From Panicum virgatum (Eukaryota; Streptophyta; Magnoliopsida; Poales; Poaceae), in NCBI RefSeq assembly GCF_016808335.1, contig NC_053142.1, positions 41,459,674-41,523,673 on the forward strand: a stretch of DNA of 64,000 nucleotides. Direction: 5' to 3'. Shown one piece after another: positions 32,380-47,647 of the stretch. The notes under the pieces were generated by a model that searched no databases, had not been told where the DNA came from, and worked only from the letters and a program-made list of their open reading frames with translations. The translations under genes and the position numbers were made by a program. The first letter of the stretch is position 1. Each line of letters starts with the position of its first letter.

Positions 32380-33596
32380 TTACATGCAGTTCGGCACGGT
32401 TGCGGTGATCAAGAGCTCCGCACCACCTGCCGGCATCACGACCACGAGCCCCTCGTCGGCGCACGGCACGACGTGGTACGATACGTGCACGGGATTTCTC
32501 CCCTCCAGCGCCAGGTCCTCGAGACCGAGACCGGGCTCATCGCGCCAGTGCGCAGCTCGGGGCGCGGGGCACGGCTTCTGCTGATCACCATCCGCCGCGC
32601 ACGTCAGGACGCTCAGCCCCTCCGAGCCGTCACCGGCCACGACCGTGAATCGCGGGGGCGCCCTGGCGCCCAGCGTCTCGACGGCCTTGGCGACGCAGGC
32701 CGCCGCGAGCGCGCGGTGGTCGGGCGTGCCGGCGGCGGCACGGAAGAGCACGGTCGTCGACGTGCGCTCGGCGGCGGCGGCGTCCAGCGGGACGGACTTG
32801 ACGCGCTTGGCGGCGCCCGCGCCCGCGCTCCGGATGTAGCGCGTGTACTGGATCACCGGGTTGGCGACGAGCGCCTGCAGCTCCGTGTGCTTGCGAGCCC
32901 ACGATTTGAGGAAGCCGACGAGGGACAGCGGGTCGGCGAGGAGCAGGCTGCAGCTGGCGCCGACGGCGTAGCCGCCGTCCTGGAATCGTGTCAGCTGCGA
33001 AGGGGATCGGAACACGACATTGCTGTGAGTTGGGTTACCGGTTGCCACATTTCCGCTGAGGTCTATGTGTGACTGATCAGTGGGCCCATGCTGGCCGCTG
33101 GCCGGGACCACCACCGTACCTGCACGAAGAACGGGGCGCAGATGTCGGGCTCGTGCACGTCCACGTCGGTCCACAGCGCCAGCGCGGCCTCCTTCCTCTC
33201 CCGGTCGGCGCCCCTCGCCTCCAAGAACGCCGCCATGGTCGCCTCCACCGAGGCCTGGACCAGCCGCACGCCGGTGTCCCTGAGCTTCACCTCCCACAAG
33301 CGCCCGTCGTCGCCGCGGGAGCGCAGCCGCCCCGCCATCTCCGGGTGGTCGGCCAGCGCCGCGCTGAGGGACTCCTTCACCCACGCCGCGCGCTCCCTCG
33401 CCGCGGCCTCCAGCTCGCCGCCCGCGCCGGCGCCGCGGTAGTAGAGCGCGGCGCGGAAGCGGCGCTGCAGCTCCGCGGCGGCGAGCGGCGCCCCCGACAC
33501 GGCGATGGGCAGCGACCGCCCCGACCCGGCGTCGCGCGCCGGGACGGCGGTCTGCATGGACTCGACGTGGACGAGCACGGGCGCCGCTGCCGCCAT
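32380..33596 (-). CDS. BAHD-like acyltransferase lacking the catalytic His, 363 aa
   Basis: Exons 33596-33120 and 32994-32380 join in phase (1092 bp). The intron sits just before the segment LTRFQDGGYAVGASCSLLLADP, which is the usual BAHD intron position. In BAHD enzymes this segment carries HxxxDG; here the Asp (about residue 180) remains, but the His position is Leu (LLLAD) and the following Gly is Pro. No DFGWG motif is found near the C-terminus, which ends ELLITATVPNCM, and the protein is about 80 residues shorter than typical BAHD enzymes (about 430-450). The fold is BAHD by overall pattern (FRAALYYRGAG, LADHPEMAGRLR, CAPFFVQ). Acyl-CoA transfer by the standard mechanism is unlikely. Some BAHD relatives, such as CER2-type proteins, work without catalysis. 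Its substrate or partner is unknown. Confidence 0.75.
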
Positions 33597-33735
33597 CTCG
33601 GCGTGCTCGCTCGCTCGCTGCCTTGCTGCCTCCGGCCGTGCAGAAAGACTAGGAGCTAGGAAGTTGTTCTTGGCCTGACAGGATTCACAAGAAATGTATG
33701 GTGCCGTGCGTATCGGAGTTTCGGAGCAGGGCTCA

Positions 33736-33742
33736 ATTTATA
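33736..33742 (-). promoter_or_regulatory. TATA box of the BAHD-like gene
   Basis: The minus strand reads TATAAAT, about 140 bp upstream of the ATG at 33596. Confidence 0.5.
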
Positions 33743-34205
33743 CGTGCCAATACAAGTCTCAGGCTGTGCTCGTCGTCATCGAGTTGCAACTGGGAAATAC
33801 ACTGCCCCAAACGCGTGCTGCCAGCAAGGCCTTGGAAGGTTTGAGTTGAATTTCAGCAAGAATAATGGAAGCTATCACTGTACCATCTCATGAAATTTTA
33901 GTGTGGAGTCTGTCGGTTTGACTAGGTATCAGTATCACTCATTCACTCGGGACTCGGGAGTTGGCGGAAATCAGGAAATGGCAGGCAGCAGGCTTCAGAT
34001 GTTCGGTTTCGTTAGCTTGGTTTTGGCTAGCTAACTCACGGCAAATTGATGGTTTAATTTATTACTCCTGCCAGGCGGTTGGTCACGCATAAGGTGAGGG
34101 GTTGGTTTTCTGCGGGAGTGGATTGTTTGGACGGCAACGATCAATCACTGGCCGCAAGTTGCCAAGTTGGTGCTGGAAAACTGGTGCTTGTGGCTGCTAT
34201 GTATA
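33743..34205. other. Upstream region of the BAHD-like gene
   Basis: Promoter-side spacer with no recognised element up to the Helitron-like border at 34206. Confidence 0.4.
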
Positions 34206-35262
34206 CTAGATAGGTTGGCGCGCTATGCGCACCTGTAGCAAAAGGTTTGATCTAAAATTATAATAAAAATATATTATTATGTGCTATACTTAAAGCAATA
34301 TCGTGTTGATGTATTTTAACAATATGTTGATGTATTGAATGAAGTCTGAAAGTTAAAGTACATAGGTATAGTAGTTTAAAGTCTGAGAGCACGCTAAATG
34401 TATAGATATATATATTTTTAGGATTTTTTTTTGTTTTATGTTAGTAGGTACGGTAGGTGAATTGATTTATATTTATTATTGATTTTGGTAGGGTAAAAGA
34501 AAAATTTAGTAATTTGTAGTAGGTATAGTTCATGAATTGTCATACAATTATATTTTGCGAATTAAAATCCATTAAGTTGTAGGGGCTAGCACATGTAGAT
34601 GTAATTGATGTTTATTATGTTCGTGTAAATAAATAATTAAATATATTTTATGAATGAATTCCAATTGAATATTATGTGGGTACCACCTGAATAGCACACA
34701 GGACCCACGTTGGTTCTGCATAAATAGTATATGTAGGAATTCATTTTTTGTATGTTAACAGATATAGTTGATGGATTAGCTTGCACTAATTATTAATTTT
34801 GGTAGAAAAAATCATAAGATTAGGAATGAATGGATGATTCAATTATATTTTGTGAGTTCACAAAGTGAAAACAAAATCCAATAAGTAATAGATGTGAATG
34901 TTTTGGTAGAAAAAATCATAAGATTAGGAATGAATGGATGATTCAATTATATTTTGTGAGTTCACAAAGTGAAAACAAAATCCAATAAGTAATAGAGGTG
35001 AATGTAGTATACAATTTTTTTTTGTTTTTTGTGTATAAAGAATAACTAAACATTTAAACACGTGGGGGCCACATGTTTTTATTTTTAAAATTTTATTATT
35101 TTTTATTATGAATCATATTTTTATTTTTATTATGAACAGTGCCCGGCCCGCATGAACAGTACTTCAATATTATTATTTAGTATGAACAGTGCCCCCGGGC
35201 CCACATGAACAGTACCGCCGCCCACGTGGGGCCGCGACTCACGGCAGCGCGAGCTTTAGTAT
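34206..35262 (-). mobile_element. Helitron-like element, AT-rich
   Basis: Read on the minus strand, the left border has a small hairpin (GCGC-ATA-GCGC, 34220-34230), about ten bases, then CTAG and host T (34209-34205). This fits a Helitron 3' end. The body is AT-rich and non-coding; the right end has GC-rich text with AACAGTGCCC-type repeats and AAAGCTCGCGC inverted. GTATACTA occurs inverted at both borders, so a short-TIR DNA transposon is the alternative. The right limit is approximate. Confidence 0.45.
34797..35004. repeat. 104-bp tandem duplication inside the 34-kb element
   Basis: Two adjacent copies (34797-34900 and 34901-35004) differ at a single base (GATGTGAATG versus GAGGTGAATG at the end). 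The near identity shows a recent local duplication, or an assembly duplication. Confidence 0.9.
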
Positions 35263-36091
35263 ACGTACTCAATTAGCCCTGAACTCTGATGCGCCGGTTT
35301 TGATTAGGATGCCATGAAATGGGATGGGCCTGATTAGATAGGAGTACTAGCCCAACAGGGCAGGGGGGGTTCCGGGCGAGCCCAGAAACCACAAACAAGG
35401 CCTGAAGGCCCGAGTTCGATAATTCTGACATATCCAATCTAACCTCCTAATTGATTTCGAATAAATAACGCTTTTCTTTAAAAATCAATTAAGTATCTGA
35501 AAATATTTAGTAAAGTGAAATACAAAATGTATTCCAAGCTCATTATTTTTTCAACCTTGATGGTTTATTCGACTAATCGTTTTTCACCATAAGGTTATAT
35601 TAGATAGTACTAAACCATAAAAGGAAGCTACAGTTCAAGCAAGGGACTGTAGTAATCTTCAATCCGAGACACTGACACCAGCACCATAATACAAGATACG
35701 CTGCTGTTTGACTTTAATAATAACATGTGATTTCCCGCGAACCACGGAGGTCAATACACGATCCCAGTCACCCACCACCGAAGTTCCTTTCGCCATTGTG
35801 CCATTGTCATCAGCGGCCTCTGACACCGAAGCAACACACGAGGTAACACGACACAAGGCCGAGTGCTGCACTACACGTGTACAGGGGCAGTCCCGTAATT
35901 TGCCCCGCCCCCCACCTATATGACTCGCCGTTCCGCCCACCTCAAAATTTCCCCGTTTCCCATCCCATCCCGTCGCCCCTCCTGTCCCCCGCGATCGACG
36001 CCTCCGCCCGATCCGCTCGTCGCAACCGCCGGAGGAGAAGGCGCGAAGCGGGAGGCCGGACAGCGGTTCGACCCGCGGGGCTCGATTCGAC
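35263..36091 (+). other. Upstream region and 5' UTR of the Rab gene
   Basis: The last 200 bases before the ATG at 36092 are pyrimidine-rich then GC-rich, as expected for a housekeeping 5' untranslated region. No other gene is seen. The 151-codon minus-strand frame at 35659-36114 overlaps the promoter and has no known motif. Confidence 0.45.
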
Positions 36092-39159
<3,068 letters not shown>

Positions 39160-41124
39160 ATTATTCATTTCTCTCAGTTAATGTAAACTTTGATGCACTG
39201 TTACTACTGTTTGCTTGTGATGCGTTTGTATTATTCCCTGTTAATTGCCTAAATAACTTTTTCATATAATTCAAATGATCAATTATCTTGACTGAGCAGT
39301 TCAGTGGCCATTCTTGTTTCCACATCTAAATTGCTGTTTCTGTGGCCCACATGGCAAACTAACAAATCGATTCTGCCAGCAAATTCTAACCTGCTAACTG
39401 CTCTCCAATCTTTTGTTTTTCGATTGTGTGTGTCAGGCAAGGCTTACGTTTCCTTTACAAGTATGTTGAACAAATGACTTAACGGCTGAGCTTTGTATTC
39501 TCTGGGTATTGCAACATCTGACCCCATTGGGACTAGTGGCTCCATAGAACGTATGCTAGATACTCACGCAAATTTTATGACAAACAAGTTCACATTCATG
39601 AATGAACGAATGTAGCAAACAAGATCACCAAGCATGTGAAATCATGCAGTAAGAGCATCACATGATAAATCCCAACAAAAAGATCAAAAGACTCGGCAAT
39701 ACTACAATTTAGAAATCCCGTTCAGAAGGTCCACTGGAATCGCGGAAAATCTGACATTGCGAGGACATATATGTCGTGGAAAATGAAACGAGCATGGAGA
39801 GTGCGAAAACTATTACATGCCAACCCTCTCCTCACATTGCAGAAATTTGCTAAACGTGAAAGGTACTATGCAGATAGGTAACAAGCGTCCCAAGACGATG
39901 ACCACCACGAACTGTACCGTACTCCTCCATTCCTCAATCTGTTGGTGTTCTGCAAACAACACAAGAGAGATCTTGTCATAAGCACGAAGTGGTCAGGTCA
40001 CACGTTTCATAATTAACTGGAAAAAATCGAAACATTTCCTTGCACTTATGTTCATCATTAGTAAACTAGATGTATGCTAATGCAGAGTAATTCCAAATCC
40101 CTGTACAGTTGATTGGACTAATGGACCCCGGGGGGTGGCGACTTTGGCCCTTCTCAACACTAATTTCTGGCTTCCGAACATAGTAGTTCATGTTACTAAA
40201 GAAGCTGTGTAAACTGCCACAGCAACAAGTTTATCATGAACCATGATAATGATACTGCAAATATGAGCATCACGCTGTGCATTGGACATCTGAACGAACT
40301 GATATGATGCAACAGGAAGGAAATGACAAACAGTTTGCCTAAAGTTTTGAACTACATTTGAATACAGAAACCGAATAACTATTGTTTGTTTGACAAACAC
40401 ACATAACGATCATAATTCTATAATACTTTCCTGTTCAGTTTTCTGTGCAGATTGTTCACAAATTCAAAATCCTACACAGATGCAAAAGCAAAATTGGGAG
40501 GACATTCTCTCCGGTGGTTGATCAAACAACAAGAGTTGCAGTGACGAACCCAAGAAGGCAATGCAGCTAACTACTGGGCAGTCTTTTTTTTTTTTGAGGG
40601 CAAACTACTGGGCAGTCAATAACTGTGCGAAAGACCAAACTAGCCATGAACTGGTTTATACTAGCAAATAAGAACAACCAAAATGATCTGATATGATGCT
40701 ATACGATGGTAAATGAAGATATGGACCTGAAATTCTATTTCACATGCTGCATCCACAAATCATCAAGTGACTAAGCTCAATTATCACCAACTCTGCAACG
40801 TTAATGTCCATATTTCAAAGTTTTGCACCAAATTAGCATACAGAGACCAATTAACCAATGAGACCTTTTACATCTGATGCACAAAAGCGCATAGCGGTAC
40901 CAATTCTATTGAAATCTTCTGTTCAATTTGTCTGCGGCTCGCCCACAGATTGAGAAAATACCACACAACAGCAAAACAGGAACACATTACGGTTGAAAGG
41001 ACTAATCGAACAACACAAAGCTGTCGGGGCAATCCACAACCGAATCCAACTACCGTGCAAAATTCAGATGTAGCAAACATAGATGGTTCAGGAGGATCAC
41101 ATACTGACATACCTTACGGCCTTC
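39160..41124 (-). other. 3' flank of the Rab gene, then duplicated 3' flank of the 41-kb gene
   Basis: The first few hundred bases are the Rab 3' untranslated region. From about 39580 on, the sequence is alignable by eye to 44390-44510 plus 47650-49280, for example GATCACCAAGC, ACTACAATTTAGAAAT, GAGCATGGAGAGTGCGAAAA and AGTAAACTAG. It is the 3' side of the segmental duplication. No open frame of note is seen. Confidence 0.55.
40584..40602 (-). repeat. 19-bp poly(T) micro-insertion with 15-bp target duplication
   Basis: AACTACTGGGCAGTC is repeated at 40569-40583 and 40603-40617. On the minus strand the insert reads TGCCCTC followed by twelve A. It lies in copy 1 of the segmental duplication. 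Confidence 0.75.
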
Positions 41125-41918
41125 CTACTCCTCGTCCTCCCAGTCATCGTCCTCCTCACTGCAACGAACCCCAGAAAAACAGCTCGCATCATCATCAACA
41201 ACGCTCGTATTGATCACCAACACAAACCCAAATAGATCAAAATCAATTGGCGCACGCGCACCAGTGCCGCATGTAGTCCGCGGTGCTGCTCCCGACGAGG
41301 CGGAGCGTGCGCTTCCCCTCATTCTTCCTGCACGCGAATATCGCAAGCATGACAGACCAAACCCATCAAATTACCGAAATAATCCCCACAGAATTCAGCA
41401 TCACGCGGGCACTCCAAGTTGCAATAGACAAGAGGAAGCAACGAGCGCTGAGCAATAACATACCTGTGTCGTGTGCGGCGACCAACTAGGGGGCGGCGGT
41501 CGAAGGGCGACTTGAAGCGGGTGTAGCGGAGTTCGTCGTCGTAGTAGTCGTCGTAGTTCACCGCCTTGTCCATCTTCGCGAGATAGTGCTTGACCTTCTT
41601 CACGGCGACGCCAGCTCCGCCTCTAGCCTCGGACCAGGGGATCCCGCGCGGGTGGAAGCCCTGGGCGACCTCCAAAAAATGTGGGCTCCCGTACCCATCT
41701 GCAGCGCATTCCGAGCAAGGCAACCGAATCAAATCCGTCAGAGATGAAGCAACCAAGCAAGCCAAATCCGCGAGGAAACGAAGCAACCAAGCGAAATCCG
41801 CGAGAAAACGAAGCAACCAAACCAAATCCGCGAGAAACGAAACAACCGAACCCAAATTGAAGGCACATTAGGATGATCAGATACGATCGGGCTATGTACA
41901 TCGATAGTACAGCACCAT
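41125..41918 (-). CDS. Uncharacterised small protein, 4 exons, 117 aa
   Basis: I do not recognise this family. Exons on the minus strand: 41918-41900 (MVLYYR), 41698-41464, 41327-41262 and 41158-41125, in total 354 bp with consistent phases. The product has GYGSPHFLEVAQGFHPRG, GVAVKKVKHYLAKMDKAV, an acidic-aromatic stretch NYDDYYDDELRYTRF, KSPFDRRPLVGR, a basic KNEGKRTLRLVGSSTADYMR, and an acidic end CEEDDDWEDEE. If the last intron (41261-41159) is retained, exon 3 instead reads to a stop at 41243, giving 112 residues ending CACAN. The acidic last exon is favoured because its ...DWEDE-stop is also kept in the 49-kb copy. There is no signal peptide or membrane segment. It is near-neutral overall, with separate basic and acidic patches suggesting a binding role. 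Confidence 0.65.
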
Positions 41919-42113
41919 GGGTGAGGGGAGGAGCGGGCTCGGTGCGGGAACCCTAGCCTTCCGACGCTAGGAGGCCGGAGCCTGAGACTATGGTGGCGTG
42001 GGCGCGGAATAATTGGTCGGCGACGGCGAGTAAGGCGAGGTGGGATGGGGGAGGGGGCTTTTATAGCAGAACTCTGCTCTGTTCTCTTCTCTGTGTGTGT
42101 CTGCGAGGGGAGG

Positions 42114-42127
42114 AGGTCACGTGACCT
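42114..42127. promoter_or_regulatory. 14-bp perfect palindrome with G-box core
   Basis: AGGTCACGTGACCT is a perfect palindrome centred on CACGTG, about 200 bp upstream of the ATG at 41918. G-boxes bind bZIP and bHLH factors. In the 49-kb copy the matching site reads CCATGTGACATG, so the core is lost. Confidence 0.5.
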
Positions 42128-42338
42128 GTGCGGAGCAAGAACACACGAGATAGCTAATTCGGCTATGGTTTTGGGCTTCGAATTCTTTGTTCTCGTACAA
42201 GACTGCACAATGCGCGGGAACTACTGTGGCTTAGTGGATGACTTGTGGGGTCACGAGAGTATTGGTTCCCAGAGTTTCTGGGAAAGTGGAGAGGCTTCGT
42301 TTGAACTTCTGGGTATGGTAATATGGAATGGGTGAGAA

Positions 42339-44061
42339 CTAGAAAACCTGGGGCGCGGCATTACCGTGCCAGATTGGGTTGGCCAGTGGATAACTTGTCA
42401 ATATATGTGTATATTATGTGTATGATTGGAGATACTAATTATTCATCAAATTCATGAGTTGTCGTGGACCATAGGTTCCCTTCTTGTACAAGTTGTAACA
42501 ATGCGTGCTATATATTTTAGACTCTCTATTGCTGTGACGGTACTATTTAAGTAGGATGTTATTTTTTTATATGGAAATGGAACTTTTTTAGTTATATTTA
42601 GTGTTTTTGGTTATAATTTTTTGTTATCATTTATTTTAAAAGTTTCTTGTATAGCAAAGCTGTAGGTTTTAAAATTTTGAGCGATTTTTTTACTTCAAAC
42701 TTTTTGACGTAAAGACGTTTTGGTGTCTGAATCGTAGTTACAACGGATCATACGTAAACATTTATGTGGATGGAGCGTTTTGAATTCGAAATTTTGCTTT
42801 ATAATGAAGTAGTTTTCAATTTTTTGATCTAGATAGGGGTGTTATCTGTAACTGAAATTTTTACACAGACCTCAACATGCAGAGGTAAGCTTAAGTTCCA
42901 AAAATCATAAACAGTACTGTCCTAGAACATGAGATATAGTTAAAAGCTATTTTTAATAATCTTTAACCTGGAGTAAAATTGAAGTAGAACTTGAGTATGT
43001 GCATGTAATAAAAGTTGTTGATTTAGTTCCAAGGATTCCAAAACAGTTGAGTTTGTATTTTTCTGATTTTTCTTTGATTTTATACGATTTTTGCAAGTTC
43101 ACTGATTTGAAATTGGGTTTGAACTTTAGTGTTTACAGATAGGCCCCTGCGTTTTTGCTGAAAGGACCCTAGGAAAAATGAAATCAAAGCAATGTGGTCC
43201 TTCCACCATGGCACACGGTGGGGGAGCTTCGGTCGGCCAAAATCCGGCGATCTCGCTCGCCGGCGGGGAAGGGACAGGTGAGCACGTGGGTGTCGAGAGC
43301 TACCTCTAGGTGTCCTTGGTGGGCCCTAGTGTGGTCGGAGGCGGGCTGTCCACGGCGAGCAGTGGCCGGCGGCGGTGGCGTGCGGCGGTGGCGGCGCTCC
43401 GGTGAGGGAGGAGGGGCGAGGTTGGGTTGAGGAGTTTCCCTAGGAGGTGCGGAAGGCGGTGAGGACCTCGTTTTGGGCTGATGGGGGTAGAGCGGTGAGT
43501 TCAGTGGCGAGGGCGAGATGGCCGGCAATGGCGGACTGCCGGTGAGGTCCTATGCGAGCTTCCCTCCGTAAGGGGTTAAGGAGTGCCTCGCCCATGACGA
43601 AACAGCGCTGGGCCGCGCCGCTGGGGTAGACCTCGCCTATGCCGGAGCCACGCCGCCCGCGCGGAGCAGGAGGCGGCAGCGACGGCTATGGGCCGCTCTC
43701 CTGGAAGGGACCCTGCCCGATCCTTCCAGGGCCGGGCGCGCGGCGGCGGCCGGCTCGCGCGCGCAGCCCTGCGCCCCTCCCTTCCCTCGGTTCCTCCCCT
43801 CTCTCTCAAGGCGGTCGGAGCTCGGGCCGGCGGCGGGCGAGGCCTCGCGGCGTGCGGGCGGCGGTGGCCCGCCCGCGGGGCGCGCGGCGGTGGCCCGAGG
43901 CGCGGTGGCGGCCGGCGCATGGTGGCTGGCCGGAGGCGCGGCAGCCCGGCGGCGCATGGTAGCCTTTCGATCGCCTGATTCGACGGTCGCTGCTTTTTCG
44001 GGTGACGTGGCTCGATGACGTTGCAGAGAATGACCCTCGCGCCGACGTTCGTGTTTGGAGA
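42339..44061 (-). mobile_element. Helitron-like element with GC-rich captured DNA
   Basis: On the minus strand the left border has the hairpin GGCACGG-TAATG-CCGCGCC, then CCAGGTTTT and CTAG followed by host T (42342-42338). This border coincides with the point where similarity between the two duplication copies stops. About 0.8 kb next to this end is AT-rich, and about 0.85 kb at the other end is GC-rich with Ala/Pro/Arg open frames on both strands. The right end is placed at GA|T (44061) because homology with copy 2 resumes just after. No helicase is present, so it is non-autonomous. Confidence 0.6.
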
Positions 44062-44522
44062 TAAATAAACAGAAGAAGCAGGTGGTTGAGCCAGGAGAGT
44101 GGTCACGTGAGAGGCGCTTGTTGATGTTGCTGTGGTTGGGCCGGGTGTCAGCCTTCGATGGATTTGAAAGGAGAAAAACGTTTTTGTTTTTTTGGGAGAA
44201 AAAGGAGAATGTCTGTCTCCTGGGCTTAGGCTGTCCTGCCTGATCGATACTCGGGTTCATGCTGGGTGGGCTTACGGCCTGGATAGCCCACACCTGAGAC
44301 AAATTCACCTTACACTAAAAATAGCCCACTGACAAATTCACCCTCCACATAAAAAGAGAGGGGAAGGGGACAAAACAAAAACAATATAACAAATGAGATC
44401 ACCAAGCCTAAGGAATCAAGAAATAGGTTTTCACAAGATAAATCCCGAGTAAACAAAGGCTAATAGAATATACTACAATTTAGAAATAGTGTCCATAAGG
44501 TCTCTTTTGAGTGCAGGCATTG

Positions 44523-47500
44523 TGTGAGAACCGCCCAATTTGATACTATTTTAAACGAACCGCCGGTCATTATCATCCAGATGAGAGTTAACACGTGCTC
44601 GCCGGAGAGCGTGCCACGTGTTATCCCACATCTAGAGACACGAATAACCGACACGTCATTCATCCAAAATAATATCAAATCCGGTAGTCCCGGTATGTGC
44701 TCCAACATACGCCCAGAATCAGCATATTCACATACCGTTTACAATCGAATACATCGCCGATAATCCACAAAGAGCAGTTTTACAACACCAGAGTTCGAAA
44801 CTTAATATTTCAAGTCCAAAATAGGAGGGTTCAACTAACTTCCATTACAAGCGTTGGGCTCACCAAAGCCATATTAAACAGAAACTTAAAGATTATTATA
44901 TTTACATGCTCTCACAGAGTTCAGCTATGATAAAACATACTTAAGATGATGATGCCTTACTCAAGGACATCACCACAGCCGCAACGACCTACTCCTCCCC
45001 GCATTAAGATCAGCGGGGTAGAAGTGGCCGAACACCACTTCTGGCTCAACTGCAACTAGGTTTAGAAAGCAACCTGAGTACAAAAGGTACTCGCAAGACT
45101 TACACGATTACATAAATAAGGATCATGCAATGACTCAAGTAAAATCTTTAAGGTTAAGTAATTATTGCAGAAGCATTAGCTCTGTACACTATCACCTATC
45201 AGAATTAATTAATATTGCCCAACCCCCAAACAATTTTAGTACATTAAGAGTATACAATATACTGAGTCACAGAGGTGCCATGAATCATTTCCACCAAACC
45301 GAATTTCTACGAGGAGTTCATGAGATAAGGAGCTTGCTCATAACCGAGAGCGCGGCAATTCGAATTGATTTAAACCTTGCAAGGGTGTACTACTTTACCC
45401 ACACGACGCGAGGACCATGCGACTCACCCAACCGCCCAGAGTTGGATAAGGGGATACTCGCGTCAGCCGTTCCCAACAAGGCTCGATCATTGAACCTCAC
45501 ACCTAGCTTACGAGTAGAGACTTAGTTCCACCTGGGACATCTCTAAACTTTCCTACACATAGGTCCACCTGGGGACACACTAAGCCTCTCTGCATAGCCC
45601 CGTAGCCACGTATCTAGGATTGCACATCAATAATCAAGTCAAAGAAGGTAATTGGCTTATCCGTACTATTATATTGGATATGTGGTAGCACGGAAAGGTG
45701 CTCAAAACCGACGTCATCCACGAACGGTCCTTAAACGATTCAAGCGGACTATGCCCATGTGACTCCATTCTCTAGGCTCTACCATTCCGCTCGAATCTTG
45801 ATACTACCAAACTCTTAACAACCCAACCGAAACAGTGCGATCAAAGGTAATCGGTAAATGTGATCCTCCAAACCATTTCTGTCTAGTGAGCAATATAAGT
45901 ATTCTAAGCAGGGCTAAGCATCTAGTCAAGTTAAGTAATTAACTAACTAACTAGTGCCAAGAACAAGGATAACAAATCAAGGAAGGACTATGCCTCAAGA
46001 TAGGTACAACAATGCATTACATACATATTATACATATATAGCCCAACAATACCCAGGTGGAATAGCTAAACTAAATCAGATTAGACAGGTGCAAGGAATA
46101 TGCTTAGCTGCTTGTCTTGGTTAACTTCGAGCTCGACCATGAACGGGACTCCGGGTTCAGGCTCAACGGACTCGGTGGGCTCCACGGGTTCGACCTCCGA
46201 CGGTTCGGTCACTATAATGCATGAATGTGATGCAAGAATTAATAAATGAACTAAACAACAAGAATAAATCATGGAATAAATTGAACATGAAGAGAACCAA
46301 ACAAGGAACTCATGAAAATTGAATTTGGAGCAAAATAATTTTCCTATAATTAACCATAAATATATGAGTTTTCAGTCACTCTAAACAATGTAAATCAGAA
46401 AATGCATACAAACTTAACTAAAAAAATCCAAGAAAATTATATTAGATACTAGGAATGAAAACAAAGCTAAAAAAACTAGTTTTACTATTTTCTTACTTTC
46501 CAAAAAAAATTATATATTAAACCATTTTCAAACAAAGCATAAGAAAACAAGCTAAAACTTTGATAAACAGCAAGGAAACATGTGAACAAGTTGCACCATT
46601 GAAAATTAAACCTCACAAGGAGTCTAACAAAATTTAGTTTGCAATTTTTAGAGCAATACTCAAATAACTAAGCATTAAACTCACTTTTGCAAGATAAACC
46701 TATAGATAAATCTACAGCAAAGTAACATAGAAAACAATATTTTTGTTGAGTATATACGAGCGATACGAACCCAACAAAACAAGTTTCACATTTTTCTGAG
46801 CTATAAATAATTTATACGCATTTTGCAAAATTGCAGATATACAAAATCTAATAAAACCCCAGCAAAATTGCTAGGTGCACCCGGATCCGGCCACACCCGC
46901 CAGGCCAGAGGCCGACAGGTGGGCCCCACGGGCAGGCACCCCACCCAGGCCGGGTCAAGGCAAGGCCAGAGGCCTTGACCCGCCCGGGAGCGCGGCCACG
47001 ACGGCGGCGGCGCAGCGGGCCCGAGCCGGTGCGGCGAGGTGGGGCCGATGCGGGGCAGGGGGCGCACGCACCGCGCGTTCCAGGTGATGGTGAAGCTCAT
47101 CGGCAACGTGGACGGCGTGGAACGGTGGTGGAGGAGCGGCGCAACGGACAGGGGCGGCGGCCCTGCAGGGAGGGAGAGGGGGCCGGGTTAGGGGCGAAAT
47201 CGATCACGGGGGGGGGGGGGGGGGGAGGGGAAGCTACTCCTACAAGGAATCGGCGAGGGGATCACCGAAGATGACGAATCGCGGCAGCCGGCGGAGCTCC
47301 TGGCGGCGGCGGCAATGGAGATGGGGGCCAACGGGGCTAGGGTTTGGGCAAGGGCCGGTCGGGCGTTGAAGGTGAGGAGGGAACGCGTGAGAGAGAGAGA
47401 GGAGGATAAGGCCGGCGATAGCGGCGCGGATAGGGACGCGCGAGGGAGGGCGCGCGCGGCACGGCGTCCAAGGATGGCCGGCGCGTGGCGTTGACGAGGC

Positions 47501-47647
47501 GGTGTGCGGTCGCGGAATGGGCGCGGCGTGCGGTGAACGGGGATTGCCGACACGCGGCTCGAGGATGGCCGACGGCGAGGCTGGCGCGTGGCATGCCGCG
47601 ATGCGTGCGTCGGCGCTCCGCGCGCTCCACGTTCTCGGGCTGTGACA
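44523..47647. mobile_element. 3.1-kb solo LTR (or LARD) with 5-bp target duplication
   Basis: The insert starts TGTGAGAACCG and ends GGGCTGTGACA (TG...CA) and is flanked by CATTG on both sides (44518-44522, 47648-47652). It interrupts copy 2 of the segmental duplication exactly where copy 1 is continuous (39710-39745). It has no internal LTR repeats, primer-binding site or polymerase frame, so it is best read as a solo LTR; a large retroposon derivative is possible. Its right third (46.87-47.64 kb) is very GC-rich with an 18-G run at 47208-47225; the rest is AT-rich. Open frames inside are not genes. Confidence 0.75.

Noticed and set aside
43576..44308. Minus-strand frames of 176 and 223 codons rich in Pro, Ala and Arg
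   Set aside because: GC-rich cargo of the Helitron-like element; frames overlap on both strands and no domain is recognised.
44290..44335. 12-bp direct repeat GACAAATTCACC around 22 bases
   Set aside because: The intervening bases have no A/T tail, so it does not fit the micro-insertion class; it could be a simple local duplication.
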